Below are positions 34,456-43,781 of a stretch of 64,000 nt of DNA, piece after piece (the first letter of the stretch is position 1; every line of letters starts with the position of its first letter). A model generated the notes under the pieces. That model worked only from the letters and a program-made list of their open reading frames with translations, was not told the DNA's origin and did not search any database. This DNA comes from an uncultured Bacilli bacterium (GTDB lineage: Bacteria > Bacillota_I > Bacilli_A > RF39 > UBA660): assembly GCA_910589375.1 (NCBI GenBank), contig CAJUTK010000004.1:65792-129791 (forward strand), written 5' to 3'. Both the position numbers and the translations under genes were made by a program.

Positions 34456-37298
34456 TGCAATATGATTTTAAAAAGATAGAAGAAAAATGGCAAAAATATT
34501 GGGAAGACCATAAAACATTTGAAGCGAAAAATGGAAGTGAGAAGGATCCATACTACGTATTAGTAGAATTTCCTTATCCATCAGGATCTGGATTACACGT
34601 AGGACATGTTAGAAGTTATACTGCTCAAGATGCTTTAGCACGTATGAAAAGAATGCAGGGACTAAATGTACTTTATCCAATGGGATGGGATGCTTTTGGA
34701 GCACCTGCAGAACAATATGCGATTAAGAACCATATTCATCCAAAAGATGCAGTACGTGAAAATATTAAGACTTTTAAAGGACAAATGCAAAAGTTAGGAT
34801 TCTCTTTTGATTGGAGTAGAGAATTTTCAACAACAGATCCAGAATACTATAAATGGACACAGTGGCAGTTCTTACAATTCTATAAACATGGAATGGCTTA
34901 TAAGGATACAATTCCAGTAAACTGGTGTCCAACTTGTAAATCTGTATTATCCAATGAGGATGCAGCAGGAGGAGTATGTGAAAGATGTGGTTCCTCTGTT
35001 GTTCAAAAAGAAAAATCACAGTGGATGTTAAGAATGGGTGACTATGCTGAAGATTTACTTCAGGGATTAGAGGATACCAACTTTGCTGAAAAAGTAAAAT
35101 TAGGGCAGATTAACTGGATTGGAAAATCAGTAGGTGCTCATGTTAACTTTAAAATAGACGGACATGAGGATAAAGCATTTACAGTATTTACTACACGTTG
35201 TGATACTTTATATGGTGCAACATACTGTGTACTTGCTCCAGAACATGCTTATGTGGATGAGATTACAACGCCAGATAAAAAAGAAGAAGTTGAAAACTAT
35301 AAAAAAGCATGTGCTTTAAAAAATGATATGGAAAGAACAGAATTAAACAAAGAAAAGACTGGTGTATTTACTGGTGCTTATGCCATTAATCCTGTAAATG
35401 GAGTTAAAATTCCTATCTATATCAGTGATTATGTTTTAGCAAGTTATGGAACAGGAGCTATTATGGCAGTACCTGCTCATGATGATAGAGATTATGAATT
35501 TGCTAAAAAGTTTAATATTCCAATTATTCAAGTTATCGCTAAAAACTTTGTAGGTAGTGGAGATTCTACAATCCGTCCAGATAAGAAGATGACAGAAAGA
35601 AAAGTCGTAAATGCTCTTATTAAACATCCAACAGAAGATAAATATTTATGTGTACATAATAAGAAATTTAATTGGATTAATTTTGTCATGGGTGGTATTG
35701 AAGGAGAGGAAACTCCTACTGAAGCAGGTATTCGTGAAGTAATAGAAGAAACAGGATATACAGATATCACCATTGATAAAGAAATGGAATTTATATACTT
35801 TGATAACTTCTATGCCGCTCATAAAGATGTCAATCGTCATATCACTTGTCACACAATTGTTGGTAAATTAAATAGTTTAGCTGTTGAAGAACGTGCAGAA
35901 GAAGAAAAAGAAATTGCCGATGTTATGTGGATTCCTAAAGAAGAATTATTAACGAAATTAACAAGTGAAGCTCATAAATATGATGCTACTAGATTAATTG
36001 AAGGAGAAGGTGCTTTAACAGATGATGGCGTTCATATTCATTCTGAAGTTTTAGATGGTATGAATAAGGAAGATGCTATTCATACAATGCTTACTTGGTT
36101 AGAAGAACATCACTGTGGAGAAAAGAAAGTAAACTATAAGATGAGAGATTGGATTTTCTCAAGACAGAGATTCTGGGGAGAACCAATTCCTATGATAGAC
36201 TGTCCAAAATGTGGATGGGTTCCAATGAAAGAAGAAGATTTACCACTTCTATTACCTGATGTAGCTGAATATGAACCAACGGAAAATGGGGAAAGTCCAC
36301 TTGCTAATATTACAGATTGGGTAAATACTACTTGTCCATGTTGTGGAGGACCTGCTAGAAGAGAGACTGATACAATGCCTAACTGGGCTGGTTCTAGTTG
36401 GTACTTCTTAAGATTTATGGATCCTCATAATGATAAAGAATTTACTGGTATGGATGCTATGAAATATTGGAAACGAGTAGACTGGTATAATGGTGGTATG
36501 GAACATACTGCAAGACATTTACTATACGCCAGATTCTGGGTACAATTCTTATATAATATTGGTTTAGTTCCTAGTAAAGAAATGATATGGACTCGTGTAA
36601 GTCATGGTATGATATTAGGTTCTAATGGCGAGAAGATGAGTAAATCAAAAGGAAATGTTATTAATCCAGATGATATCGTAAAAGAAATGGGTGCCGATGC
36701 TCTCCGTACTTATGAGATGTTTATAGGAGATTATGAGCATGAAGCATCATGGTCTACAAATGGTCTTAAAGGATGTAAAAAATTCTTGGATCGTATTTGG
36801 AGATTACAAGAGAAATTAAATGATAAAGAAGGGTTTACAAAAGAAACTTTGGTACATCAGACGATAAAGAAAGTAACCAATGATTTAACTAGTTTAAAAT
36901 ATAATACGGCTGTATCTGCTTTGATGATTTTCTTAAACGAAATAGAAAAAGAAGAATCTATTACAAAAGAAGATTTACGAGTATTAATTCATTTACTAAA
37001 TCCAATTGCCCCTCATATGACAGAAGAAATCAATGAAAACTGTAAACTTGGAAATATGTTAGCAATCTCTCCATGGCCAACTTATGATGATGAAAAGACA
37101 GTAGAGGATAGTTACGAAATGGTTGTTCAAGTAAATGGAAAAGTAAGAGGTAAAATTACTGTTAATACTAATGCAACAGAAGAAGAAATGAAAGAACTTG
37201 CAAAATCTATTGAAAATGTTAAGACATATTTAGATGGACATGAAGTAGTAAAGATGATTGTAATTCCTAAGAAATTAGTAAATATTGTAATTAAATAA
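34455..37298 (+). CDS. leuS: Leucyl-tRNA synthetase with a Nudix domain inserted in the editing region
   Basis: Charges tRNA-Leu. 947 residues against about 805 in Bacillus. HIGH as HVGH at 48-51, zinc cysteines C158, C161, C175, C178, editing (CP1) residues GTGAIMAVPAHDDRDYE at 333-348, and KMSKS at about 726-730. Between the editing helix (about 361) and EGEGALTDDG (516) lies an extra domain with a complete Nudix box, GGIEGEE, then REVIEETGY (413-435). GGAGGAG lies seven bases before the ATG at 34455; longer frames from 34344 overlap the upstream gene and are rejected. Controlled by a Leu T-box. Confidence 0.96.
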   Translation: MQYDFKKIEEKWQKYWEDHKTFEAKNGSEKDPYYVLVEFPYPSGSGLHVGHVRSYTAQDALARMKRMQGLNVLYPMGWDAFGAPAEQYAIKNHIHPKDAVRENIKTFKGQMQKLGFSFDWSREFSTTDPEYYKWTQWQFLQFYKHGMAYKDTIPVNWCPTCKSVLSNEDAAGGVCERCGSSVVQKEKSQWMLRMGDYAEDLLQGLEDTNFAEKVKLGQINWIGKSVGAHVNFKIDGHEDKAFTVFTTRCDTLYGATYCVLAPEHAYVDEITTPDKKEEVENYKKACALKNDMERTELNKEKTGVFTGAYAINPVNGVKIPIYISDYVLASYGTGAIMAVPAHDDRDYEFAKKFNIPIIQVIAKNFVGSGDSTIRPDKKMTERKVVNALIKHPTEDKYLCVHNKKFNWINFVMGGIEGEETPTEAGIREVIEETGYTDITIDKEMEFIYFDNFYAAHKDVNRHITCHTIVGKLNSLAVEERAEEEKEIADVMWIPKEELLTKLTSEAHKYDATRLIEGEGALTDDGVHIHSEVLDGMNKEDAIHTMLTWLEEHHCGEKKVNYKMRDWIFSRQRFWGEPIPMIDCPKCGWVPMKEEDLPLLLPDVAEYEPTENGESPLANITDWVNTTCPCCGGPARRETDTMPNWAGSSWYFLRFMDPHNDKEFTGMDAMKYWKRVDWYNGGMEHTARHLLYARFWVQFLYNIGLVPSKEMIWTRVSHGMILGSNGEKMSKSKGNVINPDDIVKEMGADALRTYEMFIGDYEHEASWSTNGLKGCKKFLDRIWRLQEKLNDKEGFTKETLVHQTIKKVTNDLTSLKYNTAVSALMIFLNEIEKEESITKEDLRVLIHLLNPIAPHMTEEINENCKLGNMLAISPWPTYDDEKTVEDSYEMVVQVNGKVRGKITVNTNATEEEMKELAKSIENVKTYLDGHEVVKMIVIPKKLVNIVIK

Positions 37299-37325
37299 AA
37301 AAAGAGGACAATTTGTCCTTTTTTT
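37298..37325 (+). terminator. Intrinsic terminator after leuS
   Basis: AGGACA, ATT loop, TGTCCT, T-run. Confidence 0.9.
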
Positions 37326-37371
37326 AATTACTTTTTGAAAAAAGTATGATAAGATAATAATAGGTGATAGT

Positions 37372-38034
37372 ATGAGTAAGGACAATGAAAAAGAGATTAA
37401 GGAAAAGAAAAAAAATAATCAAGAGGAGAAGAAGATTGAAAAAAAATCTACAGTAAAAGAAGAAAAAAATAATACTAAAAAAGAAGATAGTAAAAAGAAA
37501 AGTGTTAAAAAAGTCGTACATAAAAAAATAAAGAAAAAGGATTCTTCTAACGAAAATATAGAAGTAGTAACAAAAGATAGTGAACTTCATGAAAAATTTC
37601 AAGTGCTAGGAAGTTATCTTTTAGGAAAGTTAAAAGAGTATCGTTATGTATTTTTATTAGATATAATTGTCTTTCTATTATTATTTTTCTTAATACCAAA
37701 GGTTATTTTTGAAGTAAGTGCTGTAGTTTGGATGACTGCATTTGTGGTTTTCACAGTTTTACCAACTATTGGTATTTATGGAATGAATAAATTTAGAGAT
37801 AAGCAAATTTTATTTAGTTTTTTCTTTATTTATCTTTTGATATTACTATTTTTAAGTAAATTTACAATTATTGAACTATATGGAATAACATCACAGGGAA
37901 CATTAGATCATACCCCAGCATGGTTAGATGCTGTGTTTGTTACTTGCATTATTGTATTTTTTCAATATATTGGTATATTAATTGTGAATGTATTTAAGAC
38001 TTTTGGCGGAAATAATAAAAAAGTAAAAAAATAA
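37372..38034 (+). CDS. Uncharacterised membrane protein with Lys-rich N-terminus
   Basis: 220 residues. The first 65 are almost all Lys, Glu, Asn and Ser, a disordered cytoplasmic tail. Four hydrophobic segments follow (about 93-110, 116-137, 145-164, 185-208). GGTGATAGT precedes the ATG. A lone gene between leuS and the adhesin operon. Lys-rich tails of this type recur in this window (PBP1, the 13246 and 56705 products). Function unknown. Confidence 0.75.
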   Translation: MSKDNEKEIKEKKKNNQEEKKIEKKSTVKEEKNNTKKEDSKKKSVKKVVHKKIKKKDSSNENIEVVTKDSELHEKFQVLGSYLLGKLKEYRYVFLLDIIVFLLLFFLIPKVIFEVSAVVWMTAFVVFTVLPTIGIYGMNKFRDKQILFSFFFIYLLILLFLSKFTIIELYGITSQGTLDHTPAWLDAVFVTCIIVFFQYIGILIVNVFKTFGGNNKKVKK

Positions 38035-38085
38035 AAAGGAATAGAGAGAGAAATCAATAACAATTATAGTAGAGGAGGAATTACT

Positions 38086-39459
38086 ATGAAAAAGTTATTG
38101 TTTATCTTTTTATTTCTTTTTTTGTTTGAAAGTGTTTCTGCAAAAGAAGATGTTCAATTTTATTATGGAACTGATAAAGTAGAGAGTATGTGGATTACTA
38201 GAGTGAAAGGAGATATTGTCAAATCGAGTAATCCCTATATTCTTAGGAGGAAAAATGATAATTCTTATGTCTATTGTTTGCAACCAATAGTACTTCTTAA
38301 TCAGGAGGAAGACTATACTGCTTATTATACTAATCATAAGGTGTTTAATATAAGCGATGAAGATTGGGAAAGAATATCAAATTTAGCGTATTTTGGATAT
38401 TTCTATCCAGGACATGAAGATAAGAAATGGTATGGGATTACGCAATATCTGATATGGAAAACAGTAGCCAAAGATATGGATATTTATTTTTCAGATGGTA
38501 AGAATGGTAAAAAAATAAATGCTTATCAGAAAGAAATAGAAGAAATAGAATCTTTAATTCAAAATTATCAGAGTTTAAAAAACTTGAATCACAAAAAGTT
38601 AAGCTTTAAAAATGTGGAAGAATGGAATAATTGGAAGAGTGGGAATATTATTTTAAAAAATGCTATTATGCCTTTAAATGATACTTATGCATTTGAACTT
38701 CCAGAGAATGCAGTAACCTTTGGAGTAGATACCTTTTATTATCATAAAAGTGGTCAAAATGTTTATCATCCAGGACGACTATTACACATGAATTTATCTT
38801 TTGACGTGGAGTTTTTAAAGGGAAAAATAAATTTAAAAAAGAAAAATAAAGAAGATACATTCATTTCTAATGACAATTGTTTAAAAGGAGCTAGTTATGG
38901 AATTTATAAAGATGGTATTTTGATAGAAACAATAGAAACAGATGAAGAGGGAAATGCTACTAGTTCTTTATTAGAGTATGGAACTTATACTATAAAAGAA
39001 ATAAAAGCAAGCCCTGGATATGAAATCGATGATACCGTTTACACTGTTTTTATTGATGCAGAGGATATTTCGTTAGAAGTATATGAAGAACAAAAAATGA
39101 ATAAATTGAAGATTGAAAAATGGTATGGTAGTGGAAAATATAAACTAGAAAGTGATGCAATTTTTGAAATATATCAGGGTGATGATTTGATTTTAACAGT
39201 GAAAACAGATACTCTTGGAATTGCTGAATTTTCTCTTCCTTATGGTCGTTATAGACTTCATCAAGTAAAAGGAAAAGAAGGATATCAAAATATTCAAGAT
39301 CTAGACTTTACAGTAACAGATAATTCTTTAAATCATTTAAAATTTTATAATGAAGAAATTATTGTTGATGTTCCTGATACAGGTTTATTAACACCATTTT
39401 CTTGGGTTAGAATTTTTGAATATGTAAGGAGTATTTTAAGTGCTTTTAAATTGTCTTAA
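38086..39459 (+). CDS. Surface adhesin with thioester domain and two Cna-B domains
   Basis: 457 residues. Signal peptide 1-19. Residues about 25-210 resemble a thioester domain: Cys64 in YVYCLQP and Gln120 in ITQYLIWK are placed like the Cys-Gln pair that forms an internal thioester binding host surfaces. Two Cna-B (SpaA-like) domains follow at about 265-340 and 345-425 (ASYGIYKDG, then YGTYTIKEI; AIFEIYQGD, then YGRYRLHQV). Near the C-terminus VPDTG is a sortase-like motif, but the following segment is short and only moderately hydrophobic. The sortase gene overlaps the 3' end. Confidence 0.82.
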   Translation: MKKLLFIFLFLFLFESVSAKEDVQFYYGTDKVESMWITRVKGDIVKSSNPYILRRKNDNSYVYCLQPIVLLNQEEDYTAYYTNHKVFNISDEDWERISNLAYFGYFYPGHEDKKWYGITQYLIWKTVAKDMDIYFSDGKNGKKINAYQKEIEEIESLIQNYQSLKNLNHKKLSFKNVEEWNNWKSGNIILKNAIMPLNDTYAFELPENAVTFGVDTFYYHKSGQNVYHPGRLLHMNLSFDVEFLKGKINLKKKNKEDTFISNDNCLKGASYGIYKDGILIETIETDEEGNATSSLLEYGTYTIKEIKASPGYEIDDTVYTVFIDAEDISLEVYEEQKMNKLKIEKWYGSGKYKLESDAIFEIYQGDDLILTVKTDTLGIAEFSLPYGRYRLHQVKGKEGYQNIQDLDFTVTDNSLNHLKFYNEEIIVDVPDTGLLTPFSWVRIFEYVRSILSAFKLS

Positions 39460-39949
39460 TGTTCTAATTATTTTGGTACACATTTTCTTTGGAATACATT
39501 TAAAAGTTTCTATTCCTATTATCAACAAAGAGAATGTTGTTATAAATGAAACTTCTAAATTTGCAACCTTAGAAATTCCGGCTATTTCTCTTACTCATGA
39601 TTTATATGAAATTGGGGATGAGAGAAATGATTTGGATAAAAGGTTAATATTCTTAAATTCAAGTTCTACTCCAGAAGAGAAAAAAGGCAATGTAATTATA
39701 GCTGGACATAGTGGCTTTGGGGATATAGCCTATTTTAGAAATCTCTATAAGCTAAAACTTGGAAATAAAATATATCTAACCTATCAGGGCAAAAAATATA
39801 CATATATCATTGTAGATATGTATAAGGTTGTAAAAACTGGAAAAGTGTCAGTTAAAAGAGATTCTAATAAAAAAACAATTACTTTAATAACTTGTTATGG
39901 TACTTCAGAACAGTTGATTGTTATAGGAGAACAAAAAAGTAACACTTAG
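39440..39949 (+). CDS. Sortase, probably cognate to the adhesin
   Basis: 169 residues from a GTG start with AAGGAG eight bases upstream, overlapping the adhesin gene by 20 bases. An N-terminal membrane helix (about 6-27) is followed by the sortase beta-barrel with His90 in AGHSG and Cys152 in LITCYG. The Arg that normally follows the Cys strand is replaced by Gln158 (SEQLIVIG). Sortases attach LPxTG-type proteins to the wall or to each other. Activity without the Arg is uncertain. Class D-like by size, not firmly assigned. Confidence 0.85.
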   Translation: MLLNCLNVLIILVHIFFGIHLKVSIPIINKENVVINETSKFATLEIPAISLTHDLYEIGDERNDLDKRLIFLNSSSTPEEKKGNVIIAGHSGFGDIAYFRNLYKLKLGNKIYLTYQGKKYTYIIVDMYKVVKTGKVSVKRDSNKKTITLITCYGTSEQLIVIGEQKSNT

Positions 39950-39960
39950 TGTTACTTTTT
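39933..39960. terminator. Bidirectional terminator containing both stop codons
   Basis: AAAAAGTAACAC, TTA, GTGTTACTTTTT. The loop region holds the sortase TAG and the descending arm the stop of the opposite RNase J gene. Confidence 0.9.
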
Positions 39961-41622
39961 AATATCCATAATAACAGGTAAAATGATTGGATTTCTTCCT
40001 GTTTTTTCATAAATATATGTTGATAATTGATTTGTAATTTCACTTTTTATTTCACTATAATTAACATGTTTATCAATTTTAGAATGAATTGCTTTAGTAC
40101 TAATAATTTCAAGTTCTTTAATTAAATCAAGATTTTCTTGAATAAGTACAAATCCTCTTGTGGTAATATTAGGATTTCCCAATAATTTATTTTTGTTAGT
40201 GTCTATATTAGCAATAACAACAACAATTCCATCACTAGACATAATTTTTCTGTCTTTCATTACTGCAGATCCGATTTCTCCAATTCTATTCCCATCAATA
40301 TATACATCTCCCGCAGGTACTGTTCCATCTTTTGTGATTTTTCCTTTGTACATAGAAAGAACATCACCATTACTTAATACAAATGTATTTTCTTTAGGAA
40401 TATCACATTCGATTGCTAAATCGGCATGTGTTTTAAGCATTCTATATTCCCCATGAAAAGGCATAAAATATTTTGGCATAAATAATCTTAACATTAATTT
40501 TAATTCTTCTTGGTTTCCGTGACCAGAAGTATGAACTTCACTTAAAGAGGTGTTTGTACATACTTTTACACCCTGAAGATATAATTTATTGATTGTTTTA
40601 GATATACTTAAAGCATTTCCAGGAATTGCAGAAGAACTAAGCACAACTAAATCGTCTGGTTGTAATTTAATTTGTCTATGACTTCCATTAGCGATTCTAG
40701 ACAAAGCTGCAAGAGGCTCTCCTTGTGTTCCTGTACATAGTAGGCATACTTTATTAGGATCTAACTGATTAGCTTCTTCTGGTGTTACAAAAATCTCTCG
40801 GTGTTTAATGTAGCCTTCATTTAAAGATATTTCAATATTATTTTCCATACTACGACCAAAGATTGCAATTTTTCTATTGTTTCTTTTACAAGTATCCACA
40901 ATGTGTTTCAATCTATAAATATTAGAAGCAAATGTAGCAATGATAATTCTACCATGGTGTTCTAGAAAGATTTCAGATAGGGCTTCATCTACTTTTGATT
41001 CACTTACACTAAATCCTTCATGTAAGGCATTTGTACTGTCGCTTAGTAATAATGTAACACCTTTTTCACCTATACCAGCCATTTTCTGTAAATTAGCCAT
41101 AGGTCCAATTGGTGTTAAGTCAAATTTGAAATCTCCTGTTGTAACGATTGTTCCATTAGGAGTATTAACAACAATACCGTGAGAATCAGGAATAGAGTGT
41201 GTCGTTCTAAAAAATTCAACACTCATATTCTTAAATTTTATTTTTGTTTTTTCTGTATATACATATACACGATCATATTTGATTTCTCTATCTTCTAATT
41301 TTTTACGAATAAGTCCAGCTGCCTGATTAGGCGCATAGATGGCTGGAATTTCTAATGATTGAAGTAAATAGGGGATACCACCTATATGATCTTCATGCCC
41401 GTGTGTAATAAAAAGTGCTTTTATCTTTTTTTCATTTTTCTTCAAAAATGTAAAGTCTGGAATAATATAATCTATTCCAGGTAACTCGTTAGAAGGAAAT
41501 GTAATTCCTACATCTGTGATAATAATTTCATTACCAGTCATGATGCAATACATATTTTTTCCGACTTCTCCGAGTCCACCCAATGCGAATATTCTAGTAT
41601 CTCCGCCGTCAAAAAATTTCAA
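39952..41622 (-). CDS. rnj: Ribonuclease J
   Basis: 5'-3' exo- and endoribonuclease of mRNA decay and rRNA maturation in Bacillota. 556 residues. Metallo-beta-lactamase core with HGHEDHIGG, TGDFKFDLTP, the beta-CASP region with SSAIPGN and TSGHG, and the C-terminal domain ending in TGRNPIILPVIMDI. It starts at TTG with AAGGAG eight bases upstream, and FALGGLGEVGKNM is the standard N-terminal core. It converges on the sortase gene. Confidence 0.95.
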   Translation of the reverse strand: MKFFDGGDTRIFALGGLGEVGKNMYCIMTGNEIIITDVGITFPSNELPGIDYIIPDFTFLKKNEKKIKALFITHGHEDHIGGIPYLLQSLEIPAIYAPNQAAGLIRKKLEDREIKYDRVYVYTEKTKIKFKNMSVEFFRTTHSIPDSHGIVVNTPNGTIVTTGDFKFDLTPIGPMANLQKMAGIGEKGVTLLLSDSTNALHEGFSVSESKVDEALSEIFLEHHGRIIIATFASNIYRLKHIVDTCKRNNRKIAIFGRSMENNIEISLNEGYIKHREIFVTPEEANQLDPNKVCLLCTGTQGEPLAALSRIANGSHRQIKLQPDDLVVLSSSAIPGNALSISKTINKLYLQGVKVCTNTSLSEVHTSGHGNQEELKLMLRLFMPKYFMPFHGEYRMLKTHADLAIECDIPKENTFVLSNGDVLSMYKGKITKDGTVPAGDVYIDGNRIGEIGSAVMKDRKIMSSDGIVVVIANIDTNKNKLLGNPNITTRGFVLIQENLDLIKELEIISTKAIHSKIDKHVNYSEIKSEITNQLSTYIYEKTGRNPIILPVIMDIKK

Positions 41623-41699
41623 AAATTTCTCTCCTTTCTTTTTTTCTCAAATTCAACTATATCATTATATCGTTTTTTCTGGCATTTGTCCAGTTAGAC

Positions 41700-41728
41700 T
41701 TGACTTATATTCAAAAATATAATATTAT
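41700..41728 (+). promoter_or_regulatory. Sigma-A promoter of the 41754 gene
   Basis: TTGACT at 41700-41705, a 17-base spacer and TATTAT at 41723-41728; AGAGGAGG and ATG follow within 26 bases. Confidence 0.65.
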
Positions 41729-41753
41729 AAAATCGCAAATAGAGGAGGTAAAT

Positions 41754-42146
41754 ATGAAAGATAGACATTCCCGTTTTTTTGAAATGGATGATACTTTAAG
41801 ATTAATTTTTGCCTTCTATTCTTGCATGTCTTTAAATCCTAATTGGATTTTAGAAAGTGAGCATTCTAAACATAATAGGGAGATTGCAGAAGAACTTCTT
41901 GGAATAGAGAATATGGCTGATTACTATTTCTTATTGCAAGGTCGTTTTTATGGCTTTACAGTTGAAAAAGAATCAGATGAGTCTGTTTTCTGTAAGATGG
42001 AAGAATATGATACATTTTATGATTTATCAGAACAACATTTATCTATGAATTTTTCCTATCATGTCCCTAGTAAAATGATTGTTCATATGGATTCTATTGA
42101 GAGAGTTCAAGATAAAACAGAAAGACAAAAAAAGAAAGTCGCTTAA
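41754..42146 (+). CDS. Uncharacterised 130-residue protein
   Basis: Soluble, not recognised. Aromatic-rich middle (FYSCMSLNPNWILESE, ADYYFLLQGRFYGF) and a basic C-terminal tail. The ATG at 41754 follows AGAGGAGG by five bases; a longer frame from 41700 would include the promoter and is rejected. Single gene with its own promoter and terminator. Confidence 0.75.
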   Translation: MKDRHSRFFEMDDTLRLIFAFYSCMSLNPNWILESEHSKHNREIAEELLGIENMADYYFLLQGRFYGFTVEKESDESVFCKMEEYDTFYDLSEQHLSMNFSYHVPSKMIVHMDSIERVQDKTERQKKKVA

Positions 42147-42152
42147 TAATAT

Positions 42153-42181
42153 TGAAAGAAAAGTTTTTTCTTTTCTTTTTT
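42153..42181 (+). terminator. Intrinsic terminator before ftsY
   Basis: GAAAAG, TTTTTT loop, CTTTTC, followed by seven T. Confidence 0.7.
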
Positions 42182-42230
42182 TATGTATTTATGATAAAAT
42201 GGTAGTGGAACATTATAAGGAGGAAGCAGC

Positions 42231-43205
42231 ATGGGACTTTTTGATAAATTTAAAAATATTTTCAGTACAAATAAACAAGAAAAAGAAGAAGTAGAGGTAT
42301 ATGACAAAGGATTAGAAAAAACAAGAAAAGAGTTTGTTTCTAAAATTAGCCTTTTAAATTCTAAATATAAAAAAGTAAGTCCAGAATATTTTGAGGAATT
42401 AGAAGAAATATTGATTATGGCAGATATTGGTGTTAATACAGTAATGGAATTTATTGATAGACTAAAACGAAGAGTGAAAAAGGAAAATATAGAAAACAGT
42501 GAGGACTTAAGAGAAATCATTGTTGATGAAATGTTTATTATCTATGTAGATAATTCTATTATGGTTAGCAAAATTAATTATGCAGAGGTAGGCCCAACCG
42601 TTGTTTTATTTGTTGGTGTAAATGGTGTTGGTAAAACTACAACGATTGGAAAAATTGCTAATAGATTAAAAGAAGAAGGTAAAAAAGTTTTGTTAGTAGC
42701 AGGAGATACGTTTAGAGCTGGTGCTGTTGAACAAATTGTAGAGTGGGGAGAAAGAACGAATTGCCCTGTCATTTATAAAGAAAATGCAGATCCTGCTAGT
42801 GTTATTTTTGATGGTGTTACAAAAGCAAAAGAAGAAGATTATGATATTGTTTTAATTGATACAGCAGGACGTCTTCAAAATAAAGCTAATTTAATGAATG
42901 AGTTAGAAAAAATGAATAAAGTTATTGGTAAAATAATTCCTGACGCTCCTCATGAGACATTATTAGTAGTAGATGCTACTACTGGTCAAAATGGCATTAG
43001 TCAGGCAAAGGAGTTTCAAAAGATTACCAATATTACAGGAATTGTTCTTACAAAATTAGATGGAACTGCAAAAGGAGGAATTGTACTTGCTATTAAAGAG
43101 TCATTAGGTATTCCAGTAAAATTTGTAGGAATGGGAGAACAAGCAAAAGATTTAAGAACATTTGATATTGAAAAATATATCTATGGATTATTTAAAGATA
43201 TGTGA
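42231..43205 (+). CDS. ftsY: Signal recognition particle receptor FtsY
   Basis: SRP-family GTPase that receives ribosome-SRP complexes at the membrane. 324 residues with only a short charged A domain, then the N helices and G domain: GVNGVGKTTTIGKI, AGDTFRAGAVEQI, DTAGRLQNK, TKLDGTAKGG. The C-terminus VGMGEQAKDLRTFD is typical. AAGGAGG precedes the ATG. First gene of an ftsY-ylxM region. Confidence 0.97.
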   Translation: MGLFDKFKNIFSTNKQEKEEVEVYDKGLEKTRKEFVSKISLLNSKYKKVSPEYFEELEEILIMADIGVNTVMEFIDRLKRRVKKENIENSEDLREIIVDEMFIIYVDNSIMVSKINYAEVGPTVVLFVGVNGVGKTTTIGKIANRLKEEGKKVLLVAGDTFRAGAVEQIVEWGERTNCPVIYKENADPASVIFDGVTKAKEEDYDIVLIDTAGRLQNKANLMNELEKMNKVIGKIIPDAPHETLLVVDATTGQNGISQAKEFQKITNITGIVLTKLDGTAKGGIVLAIKESLGIPVKFVGMGEQAKDLRTFDIEKYIYGLFKDM

Positions 43206-43212
43206 GGTAGTT

Positions 43213-43482
43213 ATGAATAGTGTAGAAGTAATTGAATTAAAGCCAAAGAAACAACCAATTAGTATTACTTTACAAATTATTTTTGTAATAGCTGTTTTAA
43301 TATCTGGTATAGCTTCTTTATTTATAAAGGAGTTAATGCCACTTTTATACGCTATGTTGTCTCTTACTTTATTTACGATGGCATGGAATCAGTATAAGAT
43401 TTCTAAGAAAAAGAAAGTAGCAATTTTATATGCAGTATTTGGAATAATTACTTTAGTTTCTGCTATATGGGAGCTACTATGA
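43213..43482 (+). CDS. Small three-helix membrane protein
   Basis: 89 residues with three hydrophobic segments (about 16-36, 38-57, 68-87) separated by short basic loops. The ATG follows GAGGTAG. Its TGA overlaps the ATG of ylxM (ATGA). Position between ftsY and ylxM suggests co-expression with protein-targeting genes. Not recognised. Confidence 0.75.
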   Translation: MNSVEVIELKPKKQPISITLQIIFVIAVLISGIASLFIKELMPLLYAMLSLTLFTMAWNQYKISKKKKVAILYAVFGIITLVSAIWELL

Positions 43483-43766
43483 TTAATGAAACAGTATATT
43501 TAAACAGTTTATACGATTATTATGGTGAACTGTTAACAGAAAGACAGAGAAATTTGTTTGAAGCTTACTATTTTGAAAATTTGACTTTGCAGGAAATAGC
43601 AGATTTAAATGAAATTAGTAAGAATGCTGTTCATAAAACCTTGGCCTCTATCGAGGAAAAACTGCGATACTATGAAGAAAAATTATCGTTTTATCAAAAA
43701 ACAGAAAAAATAAAAGAATGTATAAAAGATGAAGCAATATTAAAGCAAATATTGGAAATATTATAA
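43479..43766 (+). CDS. ylxM: YlxM family SRP-associated HTH protein
   Basis: 95 residues with a sigma-70 region-4-like helix-turn-helix: LTERQRNLFEAYYFENLTLQ, then EIADLNEISKNAVHK. YlxM proteins are encoded next to ffh and stimulate SRP GTPase function in streptococci. The ATG at 43479 overlaps the preceding stop; a TTG 12 bases earlier is rejected. Unusually it does not directly precede ffh, which begins 3 kb further on. Confidence 0.9.
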   Translation: MINETVYLNSLYDYYGELLTERQRNLFEAYYFENLTLQEIADLNEISKNAVHKTLASIEEKLRYYEEKLSFYQKTEKIKECIKDEAILKQILEIL

Positions 43767-43781
43767 GAAGGGTGAGGATTT

